Origin: Promethearchaeia archaeon
GTDB lineage: Archaea > Asgardarchaeota > Lokiarchaeia > Sigyniarchaeales > SOKP01
Length of the DNA stretch: 64,000 nt
NCBI GenBank assembly: GCA_029856125.1
Contig: JAHQWJ010000141.1
Span: forward strand, 18,053 to 82,052
Direction of reading: 5' to 3'
A program made the translations under genes and the position numbers. Under the pieces are notes generated by a model, which saw nothing but the letters and a program-made list of their open reading frames with translations, ran no database searches and was not told the DNA's origin. This document shows, one piece after another, positions 43,800 to 52,212 of this stretch. How positions within the stretch are numbered: the first letter of the stretch is position 1; each line of letters starts with the position of its first letter.

Positions 43800-44477
43800 T
43801 CATTTATAATTGAGAGTTTTGTCTTTTACCGGTAATATCATTTGTCCATTTTTCAGTTGAGAAAATTTCGGATATTTTTCATCAAAAATAATTTCAATCT
43901 CCTTAAGAGGTAAATCCGCATGAACTCCACGATCTTTGACATATTCTCCGAATTTATTACCTTCTTCATCAAAAGCAGGAAATGTAGCATCATTTTCGCC
44001 GTCAAATTCGACCATTGGAGTAAAACCTCCTTTTAAGGCAGTTTTTGGGTCAAACGAGGGTGTTAATTTTACCCATTTATTATTAAGGTAAAGTTCGCTA
44101 TAGCCATGATAATGCATGACATTTGTTTCCATAAAATCTATTATTTTTTGAGATATTTTATGATTTATCAGATCTACTAAGTGAATCCTGGCAGGAATTC
44201 CAATAGCTCGTGCAAAGGAAGATAATAGAACGGATTTCGAGACACAAAAACCATTTTTCCGTCTTAGAGTCACGCTGGCTTTAAAATTAGCTTTAGCAGA
44301 AGGAATATAAGTGTGCATATTGTATTTAATTTTATCCCTTACCCAGTAAAAGAGCGCTTTGGCTTTATCACTTTCTGTTTCTAAGCCTGCGGTAATCTCA
44401 AAGGCTTTAACACGAACAAACTTCTTATTAAAATCGAAAAATTCCGTAGGTTGTAGATAAATATCAATATTCCCCAT
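43800..44477 (-). CDS. Transglutaminase-like cysteine protease-fold protein
   Basis: A 225-residue protein from ATG 44477. The core is a transglutaminase-like domain: RRKNGFCVSKSVLLSSFARA with the catalytic Cys, MHYHGYSELYLNNKWVKL with the His, and the Asp in TPSFDPKTAL. The preceding helix KAKALFYWVRDKIKYNM is also typical. Such archaeal proteins are usually peptidases or amidases. No signal peptide. Confidence 0.82.
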   Translation of the reverse strand: MGNIDIYLQPTEFFDFNKKFVRVKAFEITAGLETESDKAKALFYWVRDKIKYNMHTYIPSAKANFKASVTLRRKNGFCVSKSVLLSSFARAIGIPARIHLVDLINHKISQKIIDFMETNVMHYHGYSELYLNNKWVKLTPSFDPKTALKGGFTPMVEFDGENDATFPAFDEEGNKFGEYVKDRGVHADLPLKEIEIIFDEKYPKFSQLKNGQMILPVKDKTLNYK

Positions 44478-44591
44478 GATTATGAAAAATTTTAGTTATT
44501 TTTGAACATTACCTTTCCTTCCAATTTTTCATTGAAATGATTACTTTTCCAGATCAATTGCAAAGGAAATTCATGTGTTCAAGTTTCACTT

Positions 44592-45059
44592 CTATTGCAG
44601 GTTCTGCTTTAGGTTCTGAGCAAACTCTTCCGCACGTTTGAGGTCTTCAGCATTCGGCCTACCCTTATTCATTCCCCCAAAATATTTCATGAAACTATTG
44701 GTGTTAAAACCTTTACAACTAAATTCATCAACGATCATGTAACCTTTCGATAGCAGTTTTTCCCTAAGCAACGAGTGATCCTTGGCGACTTTGGCTTTTC
44801 CTTGCATGGCACTTGTTGAAAAAATGAATGCTTTCTTGTTGGTGATTTGTGGTAGTGTATCGGCAAAGTCAAGCAGAAGTTTATGGTGTTTTTCACCATA
44901 TATCCCTGAACCAAAGCCAATTAGATTATACTCTTGAAGTTCTCCAGGGTTTATTTGCTCTGGCGTTTTTATTTGGGCATCCAGAACTTTTGCGAAGACC
45001 TTAGCGATTTTCTCAGTATTTTTATGATGGTATGAAAACAAAACCAATAGAGATTTCAT
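44592..45059 (-). CDS. Flavodoxin-like protein
   Basis: A 155-residue flavodoxin-fold protein from ATG 45059. Visible are LVLFSYHHKNTEKIAKVFAK (phosphate loop), NLIGFGSGIYGEKHHKLLLD and KAFIFSTSAM. It binds FMN and transfers electrons. The sequence from about 44592 to 45837 looks less AT-rich and has more CTG, GGC and GCC codons than its neighbours, which may point to a more recent acquisition together with the next gene; this was judged by eye. Confidence 0.8.
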   Translation of the reverse strand: MKSLLVLFSYHHKNTEKIAKVFAKVLDAQIKTPEQINPGELQEYNLIGFGSGIYGEKHHKLLLDFADTLPQITNKKAFIFSTSAMQGKAKVAKDHSLLREKLLSKGYMIVDEFSCKGFNTNSFMKYFGGMNKGRPNAEDLKRAEEFAQNLKQNLQ

Positions 45060-45231
45060 TATTAACGAAATATTCTCTTATATTTAAGATTATCAGACCG
45101 AAGTTTTGATTGCTTTGAATAACTAATTTATTTCAATGGAATTTTCATTGATGTCAGAATCTGGAAATACATTTACATTCTTTTTCAATGAAGTGAATAC
45201 ATATATCCTAATACAACGCAGATACTAACGG

Positions 45232-45837
45232 CTAATCCGTATGGGTACCAAAAGCAAAGAAGTTACGGGGAAATTCGTCGGGAAACTCAAACTTTTTGTC
45301 GACGAGTAGTACGATTTCTTTACCCAGTTTAAAAGCAGCGTTCATCCCCTTTTCAAGCTTCCTAGCATCCCCTTTCCCTGTTGCATACGCCGCAACGAAA
45401 TTGGCTGGGAGCATCCTTTTCAGAGTGATAAAGAAATAAAAATCCTTGAGAGCATCAATGAGACCTATACTGCCTGCCACAACGATTACACCACCTACCT
45501 TGTTTGCCAAGCTCTTGCCCGGTTGGTTCAATGCAAAAGTCCGATCCATAATGGCCTTAGCTTGCGCTGTCATGCCGTAAAAATGTATGGGGGAACCAAA
45601 GACAACGCCATCTGCTGCTATTAATTTTTCGTAAAGCGGTTGCATGTCGTCTTGGATATGACACACTCCCTTTGAAAAACAAGAATAACAGCCATCACAT
45701 CCTCTAATATCCTTGCCCGACACACTGAAGAGCTCTATATCAGCGCCATGTTCTGCTGCACCCCGGAGCATCTCTTCCAATAGGATTACCGTATTTCCCT
45801 TTTTCCGCGGACTACATGAGACACCTAATATTTTCAT
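45232..45837 (-). CDS. NADPH-dependent FMN reductase / iron-sulfur flavoprotein
   Basis: A 201-residue protein from ATG 45837, behind a good AAGGAGAT site. SCSPRKKGNTVILLEEMLRG and DGVVFGSPIHFYGMTAQAKA are the FMN-binding motifs; CDGCYSCFSKGVC at about 47-59 is the compact Cys motif of archaeal iron-sulfur flavoproteins, binding a 4Fe-4S cluster. It probably reduces oxygen species, CO2-pathway carriers or quinone-like compounds. Codon use looks less AT-rich than the surroundings. Confidence 0.87.
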   Translation of the reverse strand: MKILGVSCSPRKKGNTVILLEEMLRGAAEHGADIELFSVSGKDIRGCDGCYSCFSKGVCHIQDDMQPLYEKLIAADGVVFGSPIHFYGMTAQAKAIMDRTFALNQPGKSLANKVGGVIVVAGSIGLIDALKDFYFFITLKRMLPANFVAAYATGKGDARKLEKGMNAAFKLGKEIVLLVDKKFEFPDEFPRNFFAFGTHTD

Positions 45838-45869
45838 TTTGATCTATCTCCTTTTTGCATCAGTCGAAG

Positions 45870-47102
45870 TTATATTTTTTTCGCAATTAAATCAATTATA
45901 TCTATTACAGTAATTTTTTCTTGAACATCTGTTTCCATTTCTTTGTATGCGTCACTTAAATTACCGATGCAAAACGGACAGCTCGTGGTTAAAATTTGCG
46001 CTCCAGTATCTACTGCTTCTTTGATTCTTTCTTTCGAAATGTCAAGTGCTAAATCTGGAAACTCGCTCTTTACGCCTCCTCCTGCACCACAGCACCACGC
46101 GTTATTCCGATTTCTTTTCATTTCTTTTAATTCTAATCCCGGTATTTTAAGTAATGCATCTCTGGGTATCTCGTAGAGATTCATATGTCTTCCTAAATGG
46201 CATGGATCGTGCCACGTTACTGTTTCCGAACCTTCAACTAACTTAAACGGTATTTCGTTATTATTTAACATGTCAACTAATATTTCTGTTATGTGTTTTA
46301 CTTCAAACGGCAAATCTTCGCCTAGCAATTCGGGATAATCCTTTTTCCACGTTCTATAACACCCCGCACACGCGGTAAATATCGTTTTGGCTCCCATGTT
46401 TTTAAAAACATCTATGTTATGTTTAACAATATCAATTACAGAGCTCTCATCTCCGATTCTCAAGGCAACAGAACCACAGCACCACTCATCTTTCGACATT
46501 GCAATATCTTTGCCTGCAGCTTTTAAAATTTTCATCATACTTTTCAAAGTATCTACCTGTCTTAAAGGCATCGTACAGCCTCCAAAAAATACTAATTCAC
46601 CCCTGTCCTTAATTTCGGGAAATTTGGTTGTCCATTCGAATTTTTTTGCTTCATCTTCGCCGTAAGGATTTCTCATGTTATCGTCTTTCATGTAATCAAT
46701 TAACTTGCCGTGCCTATCAAGTGGGGCGAAGCCAGCTTCTACAAGATCTTTTCGTAACGCTTCCCATACTTTTACATGGTCGATCCATTTAGATGTATTG
46801 AGAACGATGTACTCGTTTTGAGACATATGACATACCTCTGTGCAATTTCCGCATTCCATACATTCGTAAACGAATTCCGCGAGCTCTCTGGAAAGAGGGA
46901 TCTGTTCTTCTAATATACTTTTCAGAACATTCATTCTTCCTCGAGCAAAATAAATTTCAAATCCACCTTCTCCTTTCGCTTCCTTAACCGGACAAGTTAA
47001 ATATCTATCAACTGCGGGTCTTATAGCGTATCCACAGTCCCCACACCCCATACAGCTCATTATAGCTTTCCATTCCTTTTTTAAATGTTTTAGCTCACTC
47101 AT
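45870..47102 (-). CDS. CCG-domain Fe-S oxidoreductase (HdrD/GlcF/LutA-like)
   Basis: A 410-residue protein from ATG 47102. The N-terminus has CMGCGDCGYAI and CMECGNCTEVCHMSQ, giving one or two 4Fe-4S sites. The C-terminal two thirds has two CCG domains: GGCTMPLRQ...EWCCGSVALR and HDPCHLGRH...AWCCGAGGGVK with TTSCPFC. In HdrD and GlcF the CCG domains bind non-cubane Fe-S clusters. It starts 4 bases after the GlcD-like gene at 47107, so it should be the Fe-S subunit of that flavoenzyme. Confidence 0.9.
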   Translation of the reverse strand: MSELKHLKKEWKAIMSCMGCGDCGYAIRPAVDRYLTCPVKEAKGEGGFEIYFARGRMNVLKSILEEQIPLSRELAEFVYECMECGNCTEVCHMSQNEYIVLNTSKWIDHVKVWEALRKDLVEAGFAPLDRHGKLIDYMKDDNMRNPYGEDEAKKFEWTTKFPEIKDRGELVFFGGCTMPLRQVDTLKSMMKILKAAGKDIAMSKDEWCCGSVALRIGDESSVIDIVKHNIDVFKNMGAKTIFTACAGCYRTWKKDYPELLGEDLPFEVKHITEILVDMLNNNEIPFKLVEGSETVTWHDPCHLGRHMNLYEIPRDALLKIPGLELKEMKRNRNNAWCCGAGGGVKSEFPDLALDISKERIKEAVDTGAQILTTSCPFCIGNLSDAYKEMETDVQEKITVIDIIDLIAKKI

Positions 47103-47106
47103 TTTT

Positions 47107-48621
47107 TCAATCCCCCCATAAATTAAATTTTCCTCTACTTATTATTGATTTAGGGTCAAGATCCTTTTTTATTGATTTCATTAAATTATAATACTCTGGT
47201 GTGTAAGCTCCAATATCGACCATCAAACGAGACATAAAATCACCCATCATATACCACTGAACCCCGCTTTTTGTCACTCTTTCCAATAACGATTTCCAGA
47301 GCTTTAAACCTAACTCCTTGAGAATTTCATGATTTTCTCCATCGAAATAACTTCCAAAACTAGTAAAACCACACGTTATTTCTACATTATTTCCATCAAT
47401 TAACAATATTGGTCCACTCCCTGCAATCGGACGAGCTTTTGTAATATTTAAAATTGTTTGCATATCTTCATTATTTTCCATGTCCCATTGGTCGATATCG
47501 TTTAATATCTCAGGATATAAATTGATTGGACTAAAAGATTCTGCTGTTAATGGTTCCAGGCCAGGAGACATGCCCCATAAGTTATGATAGAATTGCCAAT
47601 GACCTTGTTCAGTATAATGCCATTTAGCCATGTTCCCGTCAGAAATTTCTGATCCTAAATTTTCTGTCTTATTATTTAGCATAATTTTATCTAATTGCTT
47701 TACTTTTTCCTCTAATTCTTTTTCCGAATTTGCTTCGATCGTATAAAAGATTACACCCCTCTTTTTTTTCAAGTTTTCCCAAAACGGAAACATTCCTTGC
47801 TCACAACCTATTCTAACAATTAGATCCATCATATACATAACATCGTAAACATCAATTCCCTTTTGCCTAATTTCAGTCATTATTTTTGCCGAAACTTGCC
47901 TTTCTTTTCGAGGTAATTGAAATGTTTTATATGCTGCGAATGGTGGTCTTGGAAATATTTGCAGCGAAACTTTAGTTTTCACGCCAAAAATACCATTGTC
48001 ACCACAGAAAAGCCCGGCTAAATCAGGACCATTACCAAATCGATTGAAAGGGAATTTAGAATACTTATTAGCTTGAGAACCCGTTTCAATGATTTCGCCC
48101 GTTGGAAGTACTACCTCCAACGAAACCAATTGATTAGTACAAGCTCCATACTTGGCACATCCTCCTCCACCTACTGAATGATGAGATATCCCGCCTCCTA
48201 CCGCCGCAGTCATTCCGGAACCCGGCCCCATACAACCCGTATAAAGTCCATAATGACACAAATATTCGTTTAATTTTCCCCAAGAAATTCCAGCTCCAAC
48301 GGTTACTATAAGATTTTCTTGGTCTAAATTGATAACCTCGTTCATTCTTTTCATATCTAGTACGATTCCGCCATCCCCTATTGGTTTGCTTCCCCCGAAT
48401 TCACAATCCCCACCTCCACGAGGTGTAACGGGGATATTTTCGATGTTTGCAATTTTAAGAATTTCTGCAATCTCTTGAGCATCTTTCGGTCTAATTACTA
48501 TATCAGGGACGCCTTGTAGAACGGGATCCACATTTCTTGAATAGGCGTGCCGGACATAAATACTATTAGAGATGTATTTCTCTTTCACGATATTTTCTAA
48601 TTTTTTATATACTTCAGACAA
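47107..48621 (-). CDS. FAD-linked oxidase, GlcD/vanillyl-alcohol-oxidase type (copy 2)
   Basis: A 504-residue protein starting at TTG 48621. The PCMH FAD domain is clear: IVIRPKDAQEIAEILKIANI, TPRGGGDCEFGGSKPIGDGG, LIVTVGAGISWGKL, GPGSGMTAAVGGGISHHSVG. The C-terminal FAD-oxidase domain ends DLDPKSIISRGKFNLWGD. Substrates of relatives are 2-hydroxyacids such as lactate or glycolate, or aromatic alcohols. It is highly similar (well over half of residues) to the protein at 49056. The Fe-S CCG gene follows after 4 bases. Confidence 0.9.
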   Translation of the reverse strand: MSEVYKKLENIVKEKYISNSIYVRHAYSRNVDPVLQGVPDIVIRPKDAQEIAEILKIANIENIPVTPRGGGDCEFGGSKPIGDGGIVLDMKRMNEVINLDQENLIVTVGAGISWGKLNEYLCHYGLYTGCMGPGSGMTAAVGGGISHHSVGGGGCAKYGACTNQLVSLEVVLPTGEIIETGSQANKYSKFPFNRFGNGPDLAGLFCGDNGIFGVKTKVSLQIFPRPPFAAYKTFQLPRKERQVSAKIMTEIRQKGIDVYDVMYMMDLIVRIGCEQGMFPFWENLKKKRGVIFYTIEANSEKELEEKVKQLDKIMLNNKTENLGSEISDGNMAKWHYTEQGHWQFYHNLWGMSPGLEPLTAESFSPINLYPEILNDIDQWDMENNEDMQTILNITKARPIAGSGPILLIDGNNVEITCGFTSFGSYFDGENHEILKELGLKLWKSLLERVTKSGVQWYMMGDFMSRLMVDIGAYTPEYYNLMKSIKKDLDPKSIISRGKFNLWGD

Positions 48622-48706
48622 TTTTCTTAAACCTCTTCACTATTTAATATTCTAATTGTGTTAATTATCATTATTTTATTTATTTTCAAACTTTCTCATT
48701 TTTTAA

Positions 48707-49021
48707 TTATTCTTCAATACATTTCCATGAATCTGCAATTATATGATATTCAGCAAATTTATCACTAATTTTAACTTCAGGATTGTTGTATTCACTCTCT
48801 AGCTTCGTTACTTTCCCAGTTATTTCGATCTGACCTTCACAAGAAATCTGGTCCTTAGTATAAACTATAATTTGATAACTATCAGCTAAGTCGAAATAAT
48901 TCATGTGTGGATGAGAATCAATAAGAGCTGTCATATGTTGCCAGATTACTTTAGAAATTCTCCCTTTTACTTTAACTATATTTCCCACGTTTTCTTCAAG
49001 ATAAATCCTTTTACTAAACAT
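48707..49021 (-). CDS. OB-fold-like small protein, function unknown
   Basis: A 104-residue protein from ATG 49021. The sequence VGNIVKVKGRISKVIWQHMT, then YQIIVYTKDQI and GQIEITGKVTKLE, reads as a five-strand OB-like barrel. OB folds usually bind nucleic acids or small ligands. It lies between the two GlcD-like genes on the same strand (35 and 85 bases apart), so it is likely part of that operon rather than a stray gene; its role there is unknown. Confidence 0.6.
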   Translation of the reverse strand: MFSKRIYLEENVGNIVKVKGRISKVIWQHMTALIDSHPHMNYFDLADSYQIIVYTKDQISCEGQIEITGKVTKLESEYNNPEVKISDKFAEYHIIADSWKCIEE

Positions 49022-49055
49022 GTTTTTTACTTCTTTTTCTAATAATATTTACTTT

Positions 49056-50573
49056 TTATTTTTCTCCCCAAAAATTAAACTTTCCTCTACTTAAAACAAA
49101 TCGCGGATCAAGTGTTTTTTTAATTGATTTCAAGAATTGTAAGTACTCTGGCTGAAACGCTCCAATTTCGACCAATAGCCTACTTAGAATATCTCCTACC
49201 ATGTACCATGTTACTCCATGTTTAGTTATTCTTTCGAGTAGTGATTTCCATAGTTTGATGTTTAATTCTTTAAGAAATTCGTAATTTGTTCCATCAATAT
49301 AGCTTTCGAAGCTTGTAAATCCCGTTGTTAACTCAACATTGTGATCTCCGATCAAAATTATTGGACCTGCTCCAGAAATTGGTCGCATTCCTGAAACTTC
49401 TAAAATTTGTTCCATTTCTTTAGAGTGCTCAAAATCCCAAAGGTCTACATCTTTTAAAATCTCGGGATAGGCAGTAATTGGCGTGTGACATTCTGCGTCT
49501 AATGCTGTAAAGCCAGGGACTAATCCCCATAAATTATGAGCAATTAACCAATGTCCTTGCTCTTCGTAGTGCCATTTCCCTATGTTCCCGTCTGCAATTT
49601 CTGGACCTAATTCTTCTGCTTTATTTTGGAGAAAAATCTTGTCTAATTGTTTAACTTTCTCTTCAAGTTCTATTTCTGAGTTAGCTTCTACGGTGTAAAA
49701 CATAGTGCCCCTCTTTCTCTTTAAATTTTCCCATAAAGGAAAAATTCCTTTTTCTGTGCCTACTCTTACTAATAAATCCATAAAATACATCGAATCGTAA
49801 ACATCAATCCCTTTAAGCCTAAATTCTGTAAAAATTTTTGCTGATATTTCTTCAGATTTTCGAGGCATGAGAAATGTTTTATAAGCCGCAAATGGAGGTT
49901 TTGGAAAAATTTGTAATGATACTTGGGTTTTCACTCCAAAAATTCCGTTATCACCACAAAAAAGGCTAGCAAAGTCAGGACCGTTTCCAAACCTATTAAA
50001 CGGCAATTTTGAATATTTGTTTGCTTGCGAACCTGTTTCAATAATTTCCCCCGTTGGTAGAACAACCTCTAAAGAAACTAATTGATTCGTACATGACCCA
50101 TATTTAGCACATCCCCCGCCTCCAACTGATTGATGAGAGATACCGCCTCCAATTGAAGCAGTCAGTCCGGATCCAGGACCTAAACACCCCGTATATAATC
50201 CGAAATTGCATAAATAATCGTTCAATTTCCCCCACGATATGCCTGCCTCGACTGAAACAATTAGATTTTCTTGATCCAGATTAATTACATTATTCATTCG
50301 CTTTAAATCCAAGACAATTCCACTATCGCCAATAGGTTTGCTGCCACCGAATTCACAGTCCCCACCTCCACGAGGTATCACAGCTATATCTTCCTCGTTG
50401 GCAACCTTAAGAATTTCAGAAATTTCTTGAGCGTCCTTTGGTCTTATAACGATATCTGGAACACCTTGTAATACGGGGTCTACAGTCCTCGAATAAGCGT
50501 GTCTTACATATAGATTATTTGAAATGCAGTTTTTTGATACAATCTTTTCAAGTTTTTGATATAATTCTGGCAA
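49056..50573 (-). CDS. FAD-linked oxidase, GlcD/vanillyl-alcohol-oxidase type (copy 1)
   Basis: A 505-residue protein starting at TTG 50573, first gene of the four-gene operon. It has the same PCMH landmarks as the copy at 47107 (IVIRPKDAQEISEILKVANE, IPRGGGDCEFGGSKPIGDSG, GPGSGLTASIGGGISHQSVG) and the same end (LDPRFVLSRGKFNFWGE). The two are clearly a duplicated pair. They differ mostly in the C-terminal substrate domain, which suggests a hetero-dimer or different substrates. Confidence 0.9.
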   Translation of the reverse strand: MPELYQKLEKIVSKNCISNNLYVRHAYSRTVDPVLQGVPDIVIRPKDAQEISEILKVANEEDIAVIPRGGGDCEFGGSKPIGDSGIVLDLKRMNNVINLDQENLIVSVEAGISWGKLNDYLCNFGLYTGCLGPGSGLTASIGGGISHQSVGGGGCAKYGSCTNQLVSLEVVLPTGEIIETGSQANKYSKLPFNRFGNGPDFASLFCGDNGIFGVKTQVSLQIFPKPPFAAYKTFLMPRKSEEISAKIFTEFRLKGIDVYDSMYFMDLLVRVGTEKGIFPLWENLKRKRGTMFYTVEANSEIELEEKVKQLDKIFLQNKAEELGPEIADGNIGKWHYEEQGHWLIAHNLWGLVPGFTALDAECHTPITAYPEILKDVDLWDFEHSKEMEQILEVSGMRPISGAGPIILIGDHNVELTTGFTSFESYIDGTNYEFLKELNIKLWKSLLERITKHGVTWYMVGDILSRLLVEIGAFQPEYLQFLKSIKKTLDPRFVLSRGKFNFWGEK

Positions 50574-50668
50574 GTCTTAAATCCTTTTAATTATGGATTA
50601 AAATAATTTATATTGGAAAGCTTCAACTACTTAAATGTATCTCAATTATTACTTATGGTCTTAGAAAA

Positions 50669-51250
50669 TTGTATTTGAGTAAAAAATATCTATTTATTAC
50701 TTTAGCAGTAATAATCTTAATATTTCCATTATTTTTTGGCATTTACACTGAATTTCTGATCATAAATGATTTTACTCTTTTTATTCTGGCATATTTACTA
50801 ATAGGATTTGTATTCCTTTTGGTTTTAGGAAAAGTGATGGAACATTTTATGTACAAAGGAGCAAACAAAGAAATTATGAAACATCACGATGTAATTAACG
50901 CTCTATTGAATAAAAATGGTAAAATCATCTTACTTGTTTTTTTTCCTCTGACTATGATAATGGAAGAATTCATTTTTCGCTATTATCTCATGGGGTTATT
51001 ATTATTCCAGCTAAAGTTAGGGTTAATCTTAGCCATTTTAATTTCGAGCTTAGTTTTTTCTCTCTATCATCTACATATCTGGTTTAAATTCAAAAATTTA
51101 AAAATCTTGATATCTTATCTCATATCCTCCTTTCTATTAGCAATCTATAACGGATATCTTCTTATAACGCTTGGAATATTTGCGTGTATCATAGTTCATA
51201 CTATTTTAGTATTTATTTTGTATTACAATCTTTACAAAAAACTTTCTTAA
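50669..51250 (+). CDS. CPBP-family intramembrane metalloprotease
   Basis: A 193-residue membrane protein starting at TTG 50669 or TTG 50675. It has about five hydrophobic segments and the CPBP motifs MEEFIFRYYLMG (EExxxR), VFSLYHLHI (FxxxH) and IVHTILVFI. It is a stand-alone relative of the protease domains fused to the ABC permeases at 8673 and 12157. Substrate unknown. Confidence 0.8.
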   Translation: MYLSKKYLFITLAVIILIFPLFFGIYTEFLIINDFTLFILAYLLIGFVFLLVLGKVMEHFMYKGANKEIMKHHDVINALLNKNGKIILLVFFPLTMIMEEFIFRYYLMGLLLFQLKLGLILAILISSLVFSLYHLHIWFKFKNLKILISYLISSFLLAIYNGYLLITLGIFACIIVHTILVFILYYNLYKKLS

Positions 51251-51302
51251 TATTCTCTGATTATTGTTTCTATAATTAGGTTATTTATTATTAATTGAAA
51301 TT

Positions 51303-52175
51303 ATGAAATTATATTTCCGAGATTTAACAAAAAAAGATATTCCAGCAATCTTAGACATCAGCAAAGATATATGGGAAGGTGATGATTATATTCCTGATGT
51401 TATAGAGAGGTGGTTAAATGAAAAAGACAACTTGGCTTACGGGGCTTTTCTTGAAGAAGAAATGAAGGAATTAATTGGACTTGGAAGAGTTAAGATGTTT
51501 CCTAATGAAGTAGCTTGGTTAGAGGGTGGTCGAGTGAAGATAACTCATCAAAAGCAAGGAATAGGACGCGATTTAATGAAGTATGCAATAGACTACGCGA
51601 TTCAAGCAGGTGCTAAAGTCGCTCAATACGATACATCTTCTAGAAATTTTGGTTCGAAATCTTTAGCAAAATTTCACGGATTTGAAGAGAAAAAAAGGAT
51701 GGAAGTCTTAGAATGTAAGATAAGCGAATTAAAGCTGAAAATAAGTGATTTTTCTCAAATACGGAAAATAACTAACGAAGAGGCAAAAAGTAAATATAAA
51801 AAAATGGATATTGGCCCTGGAGATGAATTAAATATAGGCTGGTCTTATATTCCGCTATCAAGTTTAGAAGACAAAAACTCTGTATGGTTAACTAATTCTG
51901 AAGCAATACTACAAAAAATAGATATTAAGAGTCGTGCTCAACTGGAAAATCCTGGGGAAAATGAATTATGGATTATAGTTTACGGTGATCCATTAGCCGC
52001 TTGTAAATTAATATCTTATACATTAAGCTTCGAAATTGATAAAAATGAAATCGATTTAGTTGAGCTTTACTGTAAGGCTGAAATAGTAGAGCATGTAAAA
52101 GAATTAGGGTTTAAGGATCCCTCTTGGGAAGACGAACCCGTAGCGGTTGTGCTTTATGAAAAAAAAATTAAGTAA
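51303..52175 (+). CDS. GNAT-family N-acetyltransferase
   Basis: A 290-residue protein from ATG 51303. The first ~145 residues are a GNAT domain: MKLYFRDLTKKDIPAILDIS, WLEGGRVKITHQKQGIGRDL (acetyl-CoA loop QGIG), AQYDTSSRNFGSKSLAKFHGFEE. The C-terminal half is a second, more diverged GNAT-like or accessory domain (LWIIVYGDPLAACKLI, VEHVKELGFKDPSWEDEPVA). Two-domain GNATs of this size are common. Substrate unknown. Confidence 0.82.
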   Translation: MKLYFRDLTKKDIPAILDISKDIWEGDDYIPDVIERWLNEKDNLAYGAFLEEEMKELIGLGRVKMFPNEVAWLEGGRVKITHQKQGIGRDLMKYAIDYAIQAGAKVAQYDTSSRNFGSKSLAKFHGFEEKKRMEVLECKISELKLKISDFSQIRKITNEEAKSKYKKMDIGPGDELNIGWSYIPLSSLEDKNSVWLTNSEAILQKIDIKSRAQLENPGENELWIIVYGDPLAACKLISYTLSFEIDKNEIDLVELYCKAEIVEHVKELGFKDPSWEDEPVAVVLYEKKIK

Positions 52176-52212
52176 AGTACTAATTGATTGAAAATAAAAT
52201 AAAAAAAGGAAA

